Positions 8,263 through 18,628 of a DNA stretch of 64,000 bases are shown piece after piece. Within the stretch, counting starts at the first letter, position 1. The number at the start of each line of letters is the position of its first letter. Origin of the DNA: Legionella yabuuchiae. GTDB taxonomy: Bacteria > Pseudomonadota > Gammaproteobacteria > Legionellales > Legionellaceae. The notes under the pieces were generated by a model. That model worked only from the letters and a program-made list of their open reading frames with translations. It did no database searches and was not told the origin of the DNA. The translations under genes were made by a program, and so were the position numbers. Where the stretch lies: assembly GCF_900640115.1 (NCBI RefSeq), contig NZ_CAAAIW010000008.1:1-64000 (forward strand), in the 5' to 3' direction.

Positions 8263-9565
8263 TGATTTTTTAATTCCTCGTGATTTGAAGCATATCTGGC
8301 ATCCTTGCTCTCAGATGAAAGATTTTGAACAAGCTCCCCCGCTGATCGTTCATCAAGCTAAAGGCAGCTATCTTTACACCGATAAAGGCATGTTAATTGA
8401 TGCCATTTCATCATGGTGGTGTAAGTCATTAGGACATGGTCATCCAGAGATTATTGCCGCAATTAAATCCCAGCTATCAAGTTTTGAACATGTCATTAGT
8501 GCCAATACCACGCATGAGAAAATCGCCGAACTAGGGGAGCGAATTGCTGATATTACCCAAAACCAACACGTTTTTTTCGCTAGTGACGGCTCAAGCGCCG
8601 TTGAAATTGCCATGAAACTTGCTTTACATGCCAAGCAACTCCAAGGATCCACGGCGAATTATTTCGTCTCTTTAAAAAATAGTTATCATGGCGAAACATT
8701 TGCAACATTAAGTGTGAGCGATGTAGGCATTTACAAAAAACCCTATAATTCTATAAGCGTCCCTTGTCACTTTCTTCAAGATATCCCTTATGTCAGCGGA
8801 AAAGATGATGCCCACTGGCAATCGTGTGAGAGCCATTGGCAAGCGACCCAAACGGTGCTTGACAGCATTAAGGATAAAACTTGTGCCATTATAGTAGAAC
8901 CGCTTATACAAGGTGCCGGAGGCATGCTTTGTTATAGTGCTGCGTATTTAAAAAAATTAGGACAATACTGCAAAGAAAATGATATTTTTCTTATCGCTGA
9001 TGAGATCATGACTGGCTTAGGTCGAACCGGGAAATGGCTAGCTTGTGAGCATGCTGAAGTAACAGCAGATTTAATTTGTCTCTCCAAAGGATTAACTTCA
9101 GGAACCCTTCCATTAAGTTGCGTCAGTGTAGATCATTCCATTTATGAGTTATTTTATAATGACTATGACACTGGGCGATCATTTTTACATTCGCATACTT
9201 ACAGCGGCAACGCGGTTGCTGTCAGTGCAGCCTTGGCGACTTTAAAGATTATGCAGCGAGAAAATACTACCTTGAAGGCTGAAAACCTGGGTCAGGTTAT
9301 GGAAAAAAACTTACATGACATTGCAAGCCTTACTGGAAGATTAAAAAATATCCGTCGTTTAGGAGCAATCGTTGCTGGAGACTTAATTAACCCTGAGCAA
9401 AAAAGAGTGGGATTTGAGTTATACAAACGTGGAATTGAGAATGGGGCGCTGCTTAGGCCGTTGGGAAATACGTTGTATTGGCTCCCTCCCTTAAACTGCG
9501 ATGAAAAGACTATTGGGAATTTAGCTGAAATAACACTAAAATCAATTAAGGAAGCTTATACCTAA
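8252..9565 (+). CDS. bioA: Adenosylmethionine-8-amino-7-oxononanoate aminotransferase BioA
   Basis: 437 aa class III PLP aminotransferase that makes 7,8-diaminononanoate using SAM as amino donor. N-terminal HIWHPCSQM, ISSWWCKSLGHGHP, cofactor Asp in IADEIMTGLGRTG and the Schiff-base Lys in CLSKGLTSGTLPLS. The start must precede HIWHP; GTG at 8252 is the only usable in-frame start and lacks a clear Shine-Dalgarno, with the operator half-site covering it. An alternative rare start slightly downstream cannot be excluded. Divergent from bioBFHD. Confidence 0.93.
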   Translation: MVNSDFLIPRDLKHIWHPCSQMKDFEQAPPLIVHQAKGSYLYTDKGMLIDAISSWWCKSLGHGHPEIIAAIKSQLSSFEHVISANTTHEKIAELGERIADITQNQHVFFASDGSSAVEIAMKLALHAKQLQGSTANYFVSLKNSYHGETFATLSVSDVGIYKKPYNSISVPCHFLQDIPYVSGKDDAHWQSCESHWQATQTVLDSIKDKTCAIIVEPLIQGAGGMLCYSAAYLKKLGQYCKENDIFLIADEIMTGLGRTGKWLACEHAEVTADLICLSKGLTSGTLPLSCVSVDHSIYELFYNDYDTGRSFLHSHTYSGNAVAVSAALATLKIMQRENTTLKAENLGQVMEKNLHDIASLTGRLKNIRRLGAIVAGDLINPEQKRVGFELYKRGIENGALLRPLGNTLYWLPPLNCDEKTIGNLAEITLKSIKEAYT

Positions 9566-9578
9566 TAAACGGATCAGA

Positions 9579-11180
9579 ATGTTTCAACTCAAAGAGAAGG
9601 GTTCAGGAAGTTTTTATATTCTTATTATTTTCTGGCTATTATTAACCAGCTTAATTTTAACGATTATTTTTTATTTCAATTGGAATAAAGAGCAATTAGA
9701 AACAGAACACGCCCTTTTTAAAGCCTCCGACTCAGTTAGTCATAAAGTAAATAACTTAATTAATGACATCCAAAACTCCGTCTACTCCATTCCTGTACTA
9801 AGCAAGAATTTCGACGAGTGCACGCCAAACGTACGAGAGAGTCTTGAAAACACTGTTTTTAATAACCCCTTAATTTCTGCTTTGGCTTTAAAAAATAAAA
9901 AGAATAAAGTGCTTTGCTCCTCCATCAGCGATATTGCCACCGCTGGGTATCTTAACCCCAAAGCACAAGGACTACTTGGTCCTATAAGTGTGACCAAAAA
10001 AGATAATCCAGCCTTTGTCCTCCAACAACCCTTAGGTAATTACATCATTGATGTGTATATATTAAAAAAAGTTTTGGAACAAGCTTTAGAAATTAATGCT
10101 TCTTATGCACAAATTATCGCACTTTATAACAACAACGCTCAAAAAGTATTTCTTCAAATTGAGCGAGATGAAAAAGGGGAATGGCAAGCAAGCTCAGAAG
10201 AATCTTATTTAACGATGAATGCGATTAACCAGACCTCTTATTTCCATATCGCCACAATTGATAGCCTTAAAGACTTTCAAATTATTTTAATTGCACAGCC
10301 AATGGTGATCCATCAATTAACCCTTTGGCATAAGTTGGTCTCGCTATTGGTTGTCATTATTATTTCGATTTTACTGTTTTTCGCGATGAGAAAAGTGTTC
10401 AATCATTTTTTTTCACTGCATCGCGCCATTATGAATGCAGTTAAGCATGAGCGGTTTTTCCCGGTGTTTCAGCCTGTTTATGATTTAAATAAAAACCTTT
10501 ATGTAGGCGTAGAGGTATTAATGCGCTGGAAAACAGAAAATGATGAAATTATAATGCCCGATGTCTTTGTAAACAATGCCGAACGCTCAGGACTTATCAT
10601 CCCAATCTCTTTACAAATCATAGAAAAAGCTTTTAAAGAATGCCGCCACCTTCTAGCCAAGCACGCTAATTTTTATCTTGGATTTAATTTATCCGCGGCT
10701 CATTTTTCAAACCATGATTTTTTTAATAGGTTTGAGAAGCTATGCTTAAATTATCAAGTAAAGCCATCACAAATTTTGTTAGAAATCACTGAACGTGAAT
10801 TAATTAGTCATGGTGAAACCTTAATCACCAAGACCATGAAAAAACTAAGAAGCAAAGGTTACTCCTTGGCCATAGATGATTTTGGAACAGGACATGCTAG
10901 TATTAATTATTTACGGCATTTCCCATTTAATTATCTTAAAATTGATAAACTTTTTATCACCGCAATTGGTACTGGAGCTGTAACTGAAGTGCTAAGTCAT
11001 TCCATTATTCAAATGGCTAATAACTTAAAACTTGAAATTATCGCTGAAGGCGTAGAGTCTGAAAAACAGATAGAATATTTAAAAGAGAAAGGCGTATATC
11101 TTATCCAGGGATGGTATTTTGCTAAAGCAATGCCCATCTACGAGCTAATGCCGTTTATGAATGGAGTCAATCATGAGTAA
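9579..11180 (+). CDS. CSS-domain EAL c-di-GMP phosphodiesterase, membrane-bound
   Basis: 533 aa. Membrane segments at about 13-34 and 252-270 enclose a periplasmic domain with a CSS motif at 113-115 (LCSS) and a second Cys near 81, the layout of redox-sensing CSS phosphodiesterases. The cytoplasmic EAL domain runs from about 290 to the end. The first catalytic motif reads E312-V-L-M-R, so Ala of EAL is Val, but the metal-binding Glu and the Arg remain. Other catalytic blocks are intact: NLSAAHF, EITERE, DDFGTG, LKIDKLF and AEGVE. It probably hydrolyses c-di-GMP under control of periplasmic thiol state. It starts 13 nt after bioA and overlaps the next gene by 8 nt. Confidence 0.85.
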   Translation: MFQLKEKGSGSFYILIIFWLLLTSLILTIIFYFNWNKEQLETEHALFKASDSVSHKVNNLINDIQNSVYSIPVLSKNFDECTPNVRESLENTVFNNPLISALALKNKKNKVLCSSISDIATAGYLNPKAQGLLGPISVTKKDNPAFVLQQPLGNYIIDVYILKKVLEQALEINASYAQIIALYNNNAQKVFLQIERDEKGEWQASSEESYLTMNAINQTSYFHIATIDSLKDFQIILIAQPMVIHQLTLWHKLVSLLVVIIISILLFFAMRKVFNHFFSLHRAIMNAVKHERFFPVFQPVYDLNKNLYVGVEVLMRWKTENDEIIMPDVFVNNAERSGLIIPISLQIIEKAFKECRHLLAKHANFYLGFNLSAAHFSNHDFFNRFEKLCLNYQVKPSQILLEITERELISHGETLITKTMKKLRSKGYSLAIDDFGTGHASINYLRHFPFNYLKIDKLFITAIGTGAVTEVLSHSIIQMANNLKLEIIAEGVESEKQIEYLKEKGVYLIQGWYFAKAMPIYELMPFMNGVNHE

Positions 11181-11628
11181 TCATCTTGTTGTCATAATCA
11201 TTATGCTGAGTATCCTAGGGGCAAATTCTTTATTTGCAGACACCACAGCTGTGATGAAAGGTCAAAATAGCTATTGGCAATGTAAAGCTTATGATGATCA
11301 AAATAATCAATGGATTGCGCATAGTCCTTATGAGCGAGTCGCTATAAATAAAGCTTATGATGCCTGTAAAAGTCAAAGTAAACGACCTGAAAGCTGTAAA
11401 ACCGCTCACGAATACTGTGAAACCATGATTAAAGGAGTAACTACGCGCCCTATGTGGCGCTGCACCGCGCTCGACATGCATGCAAACGCCTGGGTAAGTG
11501 ATCTTTACACCAGTCGAAATGATGCTGCATTGGGCGCGCGCGCATACTGTGAACATCGAAGCGGTATGCCAGCCACGTGTTATGTTAATTTACTCACCTG
11601 TAAAAATCATAATCAGGTACAGGATTAG
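11173..11628 (+). CDS. Exported cysteine-rich protein with two tandem repeats
   Basis: 151 aa from ATG 11173, which has GGAG 6 nt upstream (an in-frame ATG at 11161 is less likely). Signal peptide of about 22 residues ending SLFA. The mature protein is two copies of a roughly 50-residue module: W-x-C, D-x3-N-x-W, A-x3-A-x3-C, S-x2-P-x2-C and a closing C. Each copy carries four Cys, suggesting two disulfides per module. Not a family I can name. Its start overlaps the end of the CSS-EAL gene by 8 nt, so they are co-translated. A functional link to the periplasmic thiol-sensing domain is possible but is inference. Confidence 0.75.
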   Translation: MSNHLVVIIIMLSILGANSLFADTTAVMKGQNSYWQCKAYDDQNNQWIAHSPYERVAINKAYDACKSQSKRPESCKTAHEYCETMIKGVTTRPMWRCTALDMHANAWVSDLYTSRNDAALGARAYCEHRSGMPATCYVNLLTCKNHNQVQD

Positions 11629-11632
11629 TCCG

Positions 11633-12241
11633 ATGTATTGCGTCGCGTTAACTGGAAACATCGCCAGTGGAAAATCAACGGTTGCTAAGCTGTTCAACCA
11701 ACGAGGTGTTGATGTCATCAGTGCCGATCAAATTTCTCGTGCTCTGACTCAACCTGGAGAACCCGCTCTATCTGAAATCACACAATATTTCGGATCATCG
11801 ATTTTAACCTCCAATGGTGAGCTTGATCGGCCCAAGCTTAGACAAATTATTTTTAATAATCCAGAAAAACGACGATGGCTGGAAACACGGTTACACCCTA
11901 AGATACGTCAAGCGATTGCCGCGCAGGTGGCAGAATGTAAAAGTCCTTACTGCATCATTGAAATTCCTCTATTGCCTGATAAAAAGCATCACCCCTATCT
12001 CGATGAGATCCTATACGTCGAGGCTGACAAAGAACAGCAAATCGAACGCGTCATGAGGCGCGATAATTGCAGCCGTGAAGAAGCGTTATCAATTTTGAAC
12101 ACACAAGCCACTGCCGAACAACATAAACGATTAGCGGATAAGATTTTATTCAACACTGGAACCCTAAGCGATCTAGAACACAAAGTAGAATCGCTTCATA
12201 CGTATTATGTAGAAAAGGCTGCAAATAAATCTAAGAACTAA
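11633..12241 (+). CDS. coaE: Dephospho-CoA kinase CoaE
   Basis: 202 aa. Final step of coenzyme A synthesis, phosphorylating the ribose 3'-hydroxyl of dephospho-CoA. P-loop GNIASGKST near the N-terminus, then DVISADQISR, RLHPKIR and the lid region around ERVMRRD. The reading frame is open upstream, but the start is placed at ATG 11633, where the family consensus YCVALTGNIASGKST begins and AGGA lies upstream. It sits 4 nt after the previous stop. coaE next to zapD and near mutT/secA matches gammaproteobacterial gene order. Confidence 0.95.
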   Translation: MYCVALTGNIASGKSTVAKLFNQRGVDVISADQISRALTQPGEPALSEITQYFGSSILTSNGELDRPKLRQIIFNNPEKRRWLETRLHPKIRQAIAAQVAECKSPYCIIEIPLLPDKKHHPYLDEILYVEADKEQQIERVMRRDNCSREEALSILNTQATAEQHKRLADKILFNTGTLSDLEHKVESLHTYYVEKAANKSKN

Positions 12242-12376
12242 GAGACAACCATCCGTTTAGCGTTTATTCTGCGTACGAAGCCTTGATCATAAAAAACTTG
12301 ACAAAGATCATTTTTTTTTGTTTTCAGAAAGAAGTATGTTAGTCTAAATGAATCATGCACTAGATGCACAAAACCA

Positions 12377-13123
12377 ATGCTAAATGAAACCATTACATTT
12401 CAGCTTGCAACACATTTTCTATCGAAGATTGCCCTGCGTCTTGAGTGCCTTTTTTTAACGGTTGAACAAGCTTGCGAAGAAACGCATCCAGTGATCCATC
12501 ATTATGCGTTAAAAAACATTATTGAGATTGTAAAAATTGTTGAAAAACCTGAGCTTAAAAGTCGGTTTTTAAAAGAGCTCATGCGAATCGAACACGCGAT
12601 TCATAAAACCCAGTTCTCTATATCGTCTGAACAATACACTAAGTTGTTTACCCAAGTGCAATATTTAAGTCACGCTGCAGGTCGATTAGGTGGTTCTATT
12701 CAGTCCGATCCTTTTCTCCAGGCAATTCGTCTAGCACAAGCCAGTGAGCATAATGATTGTGAGTTCCATTCTCCTCAGCTTCTGTTATGGCTAGAAAACA
12801 CCCCTCAAAAAAGGCAGCATGATTTATTGAGTTGGCTTAAGAAATTACAATCATTGCAAGAAACCGTTTCGGTTTATTTATCGTTGTTAAGGAATACCGC
12901 TCAATTTAACACCATTGATATGTATAATGGCTTTTATCAACGTTCCCTTCCATCTAAAATCTCTTGTCACTTAATATTGCTTCGTATGGATAAAGATTGT
13001 GGAATTGTTCCGAAAATGCATGTCGGACATCATGGTTTGAGCCTACGCTTATGCGAGGCTAATTCAATGAATGAAGTAAGCCATAGCCGCACCCCGGTTG
13101 ACTTAGCAATCTGTCAAATTTAG
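12377..13123 (+). CDS. zapD: Cell division protein ZapD
   Basis: 248 aa, formerly YacF. Cytoplasmic protein that cross-links FtsZ filaments at the division ring. Recognised by overall pattern: N-terminal ITFQLATHFLSKIALRLE, helical first half, the HAAGRLGG-like segment in the middle and a C-terminal beta-rich half with GIVPKMHVGHHGLSLRL. Follows coaE by 135 nt. Its last 21 nt overlap the convergent mutT 3' end. Confidence 0.9.
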   Translation: MLNETITFQLATHFLSKIALRLECLFLTVEQACEETHPVIHHYALKNIIEIVKIVEKPELKSRFLKELMRIEHAIHKTQFSISSEQYTKLFTQVQYLSHAAGRLGGSIQSDPFLQAIRLAQASEHNDCEFHSPQLLLWLENTPQKRQHDLLSWLKKLQSLQETVSVYLSLLRNTAQFNTIDMYNGFYQRSLPSKISCHLILLRMDKDCGIVPKMHVGHHGLSLRLCEANSMNEVSHSRTPVDLAICQI

Positions 13124-13543
13124 TCGAAATTTCCCCTTCGTAATACCTGGAAGTACAGAATGTCTTTCCTGAATTAGGGTTATAATTTTTTCATTAGCTT
13201 CCGGAAAATGGTACTGATTAAGATCAACCCAATGAACCCATTTCAACCCAAGTTGGTTCTCGTTAGGAATTGCGTGACCTTTAAAAGACGTGACATAGAA
13301 CACGAATAATCTGACGGCAAGAGTTGCATAATAATGATTGATTGCTCCTATAGAAATACAATCCATAATTTCAAGATTAACTTCCTCTTTGATTTCTCGT
13401 TGCAAAGCCATCCGGGGAGACTCATTCTCTTCGACCTTACCTCCAGGAAATTCCCACATTCCTCCGTGCGACTTATCCAGCGGGCGCTGAGCAATGAGCA
13501 CCCGCTGTGATTGATCAATGATGATCGCAACCGCAACATCCAT
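13103..13543 (-). CDS. mutT: 8-oxo-dGTP diphosphatase MutT (Nudix)
   Basis: 146 aa. Hydrolyses oxidised dGTP to prevent A:T to C:G transversions. The Nudix box spans about residues 34-56: GGKVEENES, then REIKEEVNLE, with all catalytic Glu residues; the usual Gly after EE is Val-Asn. N-terminal VAVAIIIDQSQRVLIAQRP and WEFPGGK are typical. Its ATG overlaps the secA stop by 1 nt (TAATG), so it is translationally coupled to secA. Confidence 0.92.
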   Translation of the reverse strand: MDVAVAIIIDQSQRVLIAQRPLDKSHGGMWEFPGGKVEENESPRMALQREIKEEVNLEIMDCISIGAINHYYATLAVRLFVFYVTSFKGHAIPNENQLGLKWVHWVDLNQYHFPEANEKIITLIQERHSVLPGITKGKFRLNLTDC

Positions 13544-16233
13544 TAAATCTTACCATGACAGGCTTTATACTTTTTGCCGGATCCACAAGGACAAGGATCA
13601 TTTCGACCAACTTTTTTAGCGGATCGCTTAAACGTTGAAACCCCTGCCTCTTCCTCTTCCTGATGATCGGGAGCCGCATGAATGTATTGCATTTTATAGG
13701 ATTGATCAGCGCGACGCTGTTCTTCTACAGCCTCGACATCATCCGATGTTTGCACCTCAACAGAAGACAGTAGACGTATAATTTCATAACGCATGTTGTC
13801 TAACATCATAGAAAAGAGTGTAAATGCTTCGCGCTTATACTCTTGCTTTGGATCTTTTTGCGCATAACCCCGCAAATGGATGCCTTGGCGTAAATGATCC
13901 ATCGCAGCCAAATGTTCACGCCAATGATTGTCTAAGGTTTGCAAGATCACTGACTTTTCAAATTGAGCCAACACATCACGACTAATTTGCTGTTCTTTTT
14001 CCTTAAACTGCGTTTCACTTAACTCAATTACTTTTTCTTTAATTTGCTCAGGAAGAATGGCGTGATCTGCTTCAATCCAATCCGAGATCGGTGCTTTAAG
14101 CTTGAAATCATCCAAAAGCACTTGTTCAAGCGATTGAACATCCCATTGATCTTCCATGCTTTGTGGCGGAATGTAACGATCAACTAGATTGCCTAAGACA
14201 TCTTCGCGAATTGTATCAACGGATTGCAATGGATCTTCCATTGCCATAATTTCAGCGCGCTGAGAGTAAATGACTTTCCGTTGATCGTTTGCCACATTAT
14301 CGTATTCAAGCAATTGCTTTCTGATATCAAAATTATGCCCCTCAAGCTTTCTCTGGGCGTTTTCGATAGCTCTAGTAACTAAATTATGTTCGATTGGTTC
14401 ACCGGGTTTCATACCTAAACGACGCATCAATGCTGCCACACGCTCAGAAGCGAAGATACGCATTAAATTATCGTCCAAAGACAAGTAGAATCGACTGCTA
14501 CCAGGGTCTCCCTGTCGGCCTGAACGACCACGAAGCTGATTATCAATACGACGTGACTCATGACGCTCTGAGCCAATAATTCTCAACCCGCCTGCTGCTA
14601 CAACCGCATCATGTCGCTTTTTCCAATCCTCGCGAATCGCTTGTTTTTCTTCTTCCGTTGCATCTTCTGGAAGTACGGCAAGTTCAGCCGAAAGATTTCC
14701 ACCTAGAACAATATCTGTACCCCGACCAGCCATGTTTGTTGCAATGGTCACAACCCCAGGACGACCTGCTTCGGCGATAATCTGGGCTTCTTTTTCATGA
14801 AATTTCGCATTTAATACTTGGTGTTTTATCTTCGCACGATTTAACATCTGACTGAGTAACTCAGAGGCTTCGATAGAGGCCGTTCCTACCAGTACCGGTT
14901 GTTTTCTGGCCACACAATCGCGAACATCTTCAATGATGGCCTGATATTTATCAGCAATGGTTAAATAGATTAAATCCGACTCATCCACTCGCCTCATAGG
15001 TTTGTTCGTTGGAATAACGACCACTTCTAAATTATAAATTTGTTGAAATTCATAAGCTTCTGTATCTGCCGTACCGGTCATACCTGATAATTTATCGTAT
15101 AAACGGAAGAAGTTCTGAAAGGTAATTGAAGCCAAAGTCTGATTTTCATTCTGAATGCGAGCGCCTTCTTTTGCTTCGATTGCCTGATGCAACCCTTCTG
15201 ACCAGCGGCGACCCGGCATGGTTCTACCGGTGTGCTCATCAACAATCACCACTTCATTATTTTGTACGATGTAATCTACATCACGATGGAACATCGCATG
15301 TGCCCGTAAAGCGGCGTTGACATGGTGCATTAGAATAATATTGCTAGCATGATAAAGACTTTCGCCAGGATCCAGCAAATTGGCTTCAGTTAACAACTCT
15401 TCAATATGCTGATGACCAGTTTCGGTCAAATGCGCCTGTTTTTGCTTTTCATCAATGGTGTAATCCCCATCACCCTCTTCGCTTTCTTGTTTTTTTAATT
15501 TTGGAATGAGCTGATTTATTTTAAGATATAGTTCTGAGCTATCTTCGGCGGCTCCTGAAATAATCAAAGGTGTACGGGCTTCATCGATTAAAATAGAATC
15601 TACTTCATCCACAATGGCAAAATTTAACTCACGCTGAACTTTATCCCCCAAACTAAAGGCCATATTATCGCGCAAGTAGTCAAAGCCAAACTCATTGTTT
15701 GTCCCGTAGAGAATATCTGATTTATAGGCCTGTTGCTTTTCTTCGTGAGGCATATCTGGATAAATAACGCCAACACTCAAGCCTAAGAATTCATAAATAG
15801 GTTTCATCCATTCGCTATCGCGCTTAGCGAGATAGTCATTTACGGTAACAACATGAACGCCTCGATCAGTCAACGCGTTTAAATAAGCAGGTAATGTTGC
15901 GACTAGTGTTTTACCTTCACCAGTACGCATTTCGGCAATGTTGCCTTCATGTAAGACCTTGCCGCCTATCATTTGCACATCAAAATGACGTAACCCTAGT
16001 TTTCGGACAGAAGCTTCACGAACAACCGCAAACGCCTCAGCTAACAATTCGTCGAGTGTTTCACCATCTGCTAATCGGGCCTTGAAATGTTTAGTCTTTC
16101 CAGCGAGCTCCTCATCCGACAATGCTTTCATATGAGGTTCAAACGCATTAATAGCTTCCACCGTTTTTTCCATGCGCCGTAGGGTGCGCTCGTTTCGGCT
16201 ACCAAACATTTTTTTCATTAACGTATTCAGCAT
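13543..16233 (-). CDS. secA: Preprotein translocase ATPase SecA
   Basis: 896 aa. Motor ATPase that drives precursors through SecYEG. NBD1 Walker [10 protein letters not shown] near residue 105 and [19 protein letters not shown]; preprotein cross-linking domain about 225-370; NBD2 with [10 protein letters not shown] and [12 protein letters not shown]; helical wing/scaffold; C-terminal zinc motif [14 protein letters not shown] at the very end. Full length. Upstream gap about 110 nt to dusA. Confidence 0.98.
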   Translation of the reverse strand: MLNTLMKKMFGSRNERTLRRMEKTVEAINAFEPHMKALSDEELAGKTKHFKARLADGETLDELLAEAFAVVREASVRKLGLRHFDVQMIGGKVLHEGNIAEMRTGEGKTLVATLPAYLNALTDRGVHVVTVNDYLAKRDSEWMKPIYEFLGLSVGVIYPDMPHEEKQQAYKSDILYGTNNEFGFDYLRDNMAFSLGDKVQRELNFAIVDEVDSILIDEARTPLIISGAAEDSSELYLKINQLIPKLKKQESEEGDGDYTIDEKQKQAHLTETGHQHIEELLTEANLLDPGESLYHASNIILMHHVNAALRAHAMFHRDVDYIVQNNEVVIVDEHTGRTMPGRRWSEGLHQAIEAKEGARIQNENQTLASITFQNFFRLYDKLSGMTGTADTEAYEFQQIYNLEVVVIPTNKPMRRVDESDLIYLTIADKYQAIIEDVRDCVARKQPVLVGTASIEASELLSQMLNRAKIKHQVLNAKFHEKEAQIIAEAGRPGVVTIATNMAGRGTDIVLGGNLSAELAVLPEDATEEEKQAIREDWKKRHDAVVAAGGLRIIGSERHESRRIDNQLRGRSGRQGDPGSSRFYLSLDDNLMRIFASERVAALMRRLGMKPGEPIEHNLVTRAIENAQRKLEGHNFDIRKQLLEYDNVANDQRKVIYSQRAEIMAMEDPLQSVDTIREDVLGNLVDRYIPPQSMEDQWDVQSLEQVLLDDFKLKAPISDWIEADHAILPEQIKEKVIELSETQFKEKEQQISRDVLAQFEKSVILQTLDNHWREHLAAMDHLRQGIHLRGYAQKDPKQEYKREAFTLFSMMLDNMRYEIIRLLSSVEVQTSDDVEAVEEQRRADQSYKMQYIHAAPDHQEEEEAGVSTFKRSAKKVGRNDPCPCGSGKKYKACHGKI

Positions 16234-16342
16234 GGCCCTGATAATCCCCTCATAGAATCAAATTTTTAAAATTGGTTAATGTACTAGAATTCCTCTCTAA
16301 AAGCCATGACTCAACAGCAATTCCCGCCTCTTTCGTATAATC

Positions 16343-17359
16343 TTAGAAGCAAAAGCCTTCAGTCAGCATGGCTTCAGCATAGGTTTGTTCCATATCCGTC
16401 ATCATATTCAGAGCTTGTTTAATCCCTTGTTCAAAATCATGGCTGGCCGTGGAAAGTATACACTGCTTCCATCGCTTGGCATTTGGTAATCCATGGGTTA
16501 AGCCAAGAACCGGTTTTAACAAAAGACTAGTCGGAACCCCAAGCGGTTTTTGTGATAGCACATAATCAAAATAGTGGGTTAAAACCTCGACGCGTGTTAC
16601 AAGTGGATATTCTGGAAACATCTTATGATGAATTCTTCCTATCTGATAAGGTTCATTGCAAGCCAAACGCCCTAGCATAACCCCATCAACTACTACTAAA
16701 TGGTTTTGTATTTCATTATAGCAGTTAATATTACCGTTGATGACGACAGGGAGGGATTTTAGTTCATTTTTTAATCGATAAACGTATTCATAGTTAATCG
16801 GTGGTATTGTTCGATTTTGCTTTGGGTTTAATCCTTTTAGCCAGGCTTTGCGAGCATGAACGATGAGTTTATCGGCGCCTGCATCAACAAGACGATGAGC
16901 AAAATTCGCAAAAAACTCATAGCTGTCTTGCTGATCAATGCCAATACGTGTTTTTGCTGTAACAGGAATAGCCACAGCGCGCTTCATAGCAAAAATGCAG
17001 TCAGCCACTAAATTCGGCTCCGCCATCATACAGGCACCAAAACGCCCAGCTTGCACGCGATCACTCGGACACCCAAGATTTAAGTTGATTTCATCAAATC
17101 CAGCCTCTTCCGCCAATTGTGCGCAATGCACTAAGGCATCAACTGAAGCACCGCCTAGCTGTAAGGCCACTGGCTTTTCAATACGCTGAAATTGCAAAGC
17201 GCGCTTAGGATTGTTAAACACCGCACCAGGTGTTTGCATATCTGTATAAACTAAGGCCTTAGGGGCCAACAATCGCATCAATACCCGAAAGTGAGTATTT
17301 GTCCAATCAATCATTGGGGCTATTGCTAGAGGGGAGAGTAAGCTTGGTGGTTCAATCAC
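16343..17359 (-). CDS. dusA: tRNA-dihydrouridine(20/20a) synthase DusA
   Basis: 338 aa FMN-dependent reductase of D-loop uridines in tRNA. Flavin-binding start LAIAPMIDWTNTHFR, catalytic Cys97 in NLGCPSDRVQ, then GRFGACMM, AKTRIGIDQQDSYEF and HARKAWLKGLNPKQNR. The HARKAWL/GLxPKxNR block is characteristic of DusA rather than DusB or DusC. Monocistronic on the minus strand. Confidence 0.93.
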   Translation of the reverse strand: MIEPPSLLSPLAIAPMIDWTNTHFRVLMRLLAPKALVYTDMQTPGAVFNNPKRALQFQRIEKPVALQLGGASVDALVHCAQLAEEAGFDEINLNLGCPSDRVQAGRFGACMMAEPNLVADCIFAMKRAVAIPVTAKTRIGIDQQDSYEFFANFAHRLVDAGADKLIVHARKAWLKGLNPKQNRTIPPINYEYVYRLKNELKSLPVVINGNINCYNEIQNHLVVVDGVMLGRLACNEPYQIGRIHHKMFPEYPLVTRVEVLTHYFDYVLSQKPLGVPTSLLLKPVLGLTHGLPNAKRWKQCILSTASHDFEQGIKQALNMMTDMEQTYAEAMLTEGFCF

Positions 17360-17792
17360 AACAAATGCTTCGAATCATTTACAATAGGCTATAGTATACA
17401 GCAAAATTTACTGTGTTTTAAAATTAGATCTATCTAGCCTATTACTCTCAGAAACAAACTTCTACTTAGCCAACTTATGCAGCTCGTCTTTTGAGGTCTT
17501 GGCTATGCAGGACTCTATAGGCAAAAATCGCCAAATTTGACGCTGTCGCTTTCTCTTTATTCAGTAGATAGGGTATAATATACCCATCCCACCTGAAGAT
17601 ACTGGTTTTTTCGCGACTTGATTTTTGTATCAGCAATTTGTTCAAAAGTGAATAATAGCAAGCCCCACTGCGAGCTTTTGAACAAATTGCTGGCGTAAAA
17701 AGCGATAGCGCAAATCCAGTATCTTCAGCTGGAATGGGTATAAAGTGCCTTGGCCTAGGTTGAGGCAGTTAACCGCATACATGGGGCAAGTC
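17360..17792. other. Intergenic region between divergent dusA and the oxygenase gene
   Basis: Contains the 164-bp double-palindrome element at 17579-17742, described separately. The remainder (17360-17578) has no gene-like ORF. The element ends only 50 nt before the oxygenase start, so that gene's promoter probably lies within or beyond it. Confidence 0.5.
17579..17742. repeat. Double-palindrome element, copy A
   Basis: Outer arms 17579-17605 and 17716-17742 are inverted with 25 of 27 positions matching, starting TATACCC and ending GGGTATA. Inside is a second, perfect 18-bp inverted repeat (17631-17648 with 17675-17692; arm begins CAGCAATTTGTTC). Same geometry and same 164-bp length as copy E at 39728, but different arm sequence. 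Confidence 0.85.
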
Positions 17793-18626
17793 ATGAATAT
17801 ATTGAACATTGATTACACGCATCCTCTGGCCAATAAACAATTTAGCGAATCACTCCAACATACTGGCTTTGCTGTATTAGAAAACCACCCAATATCTTCT
17901 GCGCTCATTGATTCCATTTACAGCGAATGGATTAATTTTTTCAATTCTGATGACAAAAACCGTTATCTCTACAAACGAGAGACACAGGACGGCTACTTTC
18001 CTCCTTCAGTTTCGGAGAAAGCAAAAGGCGCCTCTTTGAAAGATATAAAAGAATTTTTTCAATATTATCCCTGGGGACAATATCCCTCCATAATGAGCCA
18101 AGATACGAAAACGCTTTACCAACAACTCACAGATTTAGCTGCAACGCTTTTGACTTGGTTAGAAAATACATTACCTGTGAATGTTTCTAATCAATTGTCT
18201 ATGCCGTTTTCCCGCATGATCAATCAAAGTGACCAAACCATGCTTCGCATCCTACATTACCCGCCGCTAACCGGATCGGAACCAGCAGGCGCTGTTCGTG
18301 CAGCCGCGCATGAAGACATTAACTTAATTACGTTATTAGTAGGAGCAACCAGTTCTGGATTGCAAGTAAAAGACAACCTTGGAAATTGGCATGAAGTACC
18401 CTGCTCTAAGGAAAGCATTGTGGTCAATGCAGGGGATATGCTAGATCTGGCAACTAGTGGTTATTATCGTTCTACCACTCATCGAGTCGTTAACCCAGAA
18501 TTAAATAATGTGGCTAGGCTTTCCATGCCTCTATTTTTACATCCCAGACCAGAAGTATCACTCTCTCCTGAAAAAACAGCCAGACAATACCTTCATGAAC
18601 GCTTAACTGAGTTAGGAGTTCTATAG
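17793..18626 (+). CDS. Iron(II)/2-oxoglutarate-dependent oxygenase, isopenicillin N synthase-like
   Basis: 277 aa from ATG 17793 (an in-frame ATG at 17745 lies against the repeat and lacks a better site). Double-stranded beta-helix oxygenase: iron ligands in [12 protein letters not shown] (HxD) and the distal His in STTHRVVNP, and the 2-oxoglutarate-binding RLSMPLF. N-terminal [14 protein letters not shown] fits the DIOX_N region. The substrate cannot be told. It ends 2 nt before hemF, so the two share a transcript. Confidence 0.85.
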   Translation: MNILNIDYTHPLANKQFSESLQHTGFAVLENHPISSALIDSIYSEWINFFNSDDKNRYLYKRETQDGYFPPSVSEKAKGASLKDIKEFFQYYPWGQYPSIMSQDTKTLYQQLTDLAATLLTWLENTLPVNVSNQLSMPFSRMINQSDQTMLRILHYPPLTGSEPAGAVRAAAHEDINLITLLVGATSSGLQVKDNLGNWHEVPCSKESIVVNAGDMLDLATSGYYRSTTHRVVNPELNNVARLSMPLFLHPRPEVSLSPEKTARQYLHERLTELGVL

Positions 18627-18628
18627 CC

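Noticed and set aside
11230-11556. Minus-strand ORF of 108 codons opposite the Cys-rich gene
   Set aside because: Antisense to a gene with signal peptide and internal repeat; no family features.
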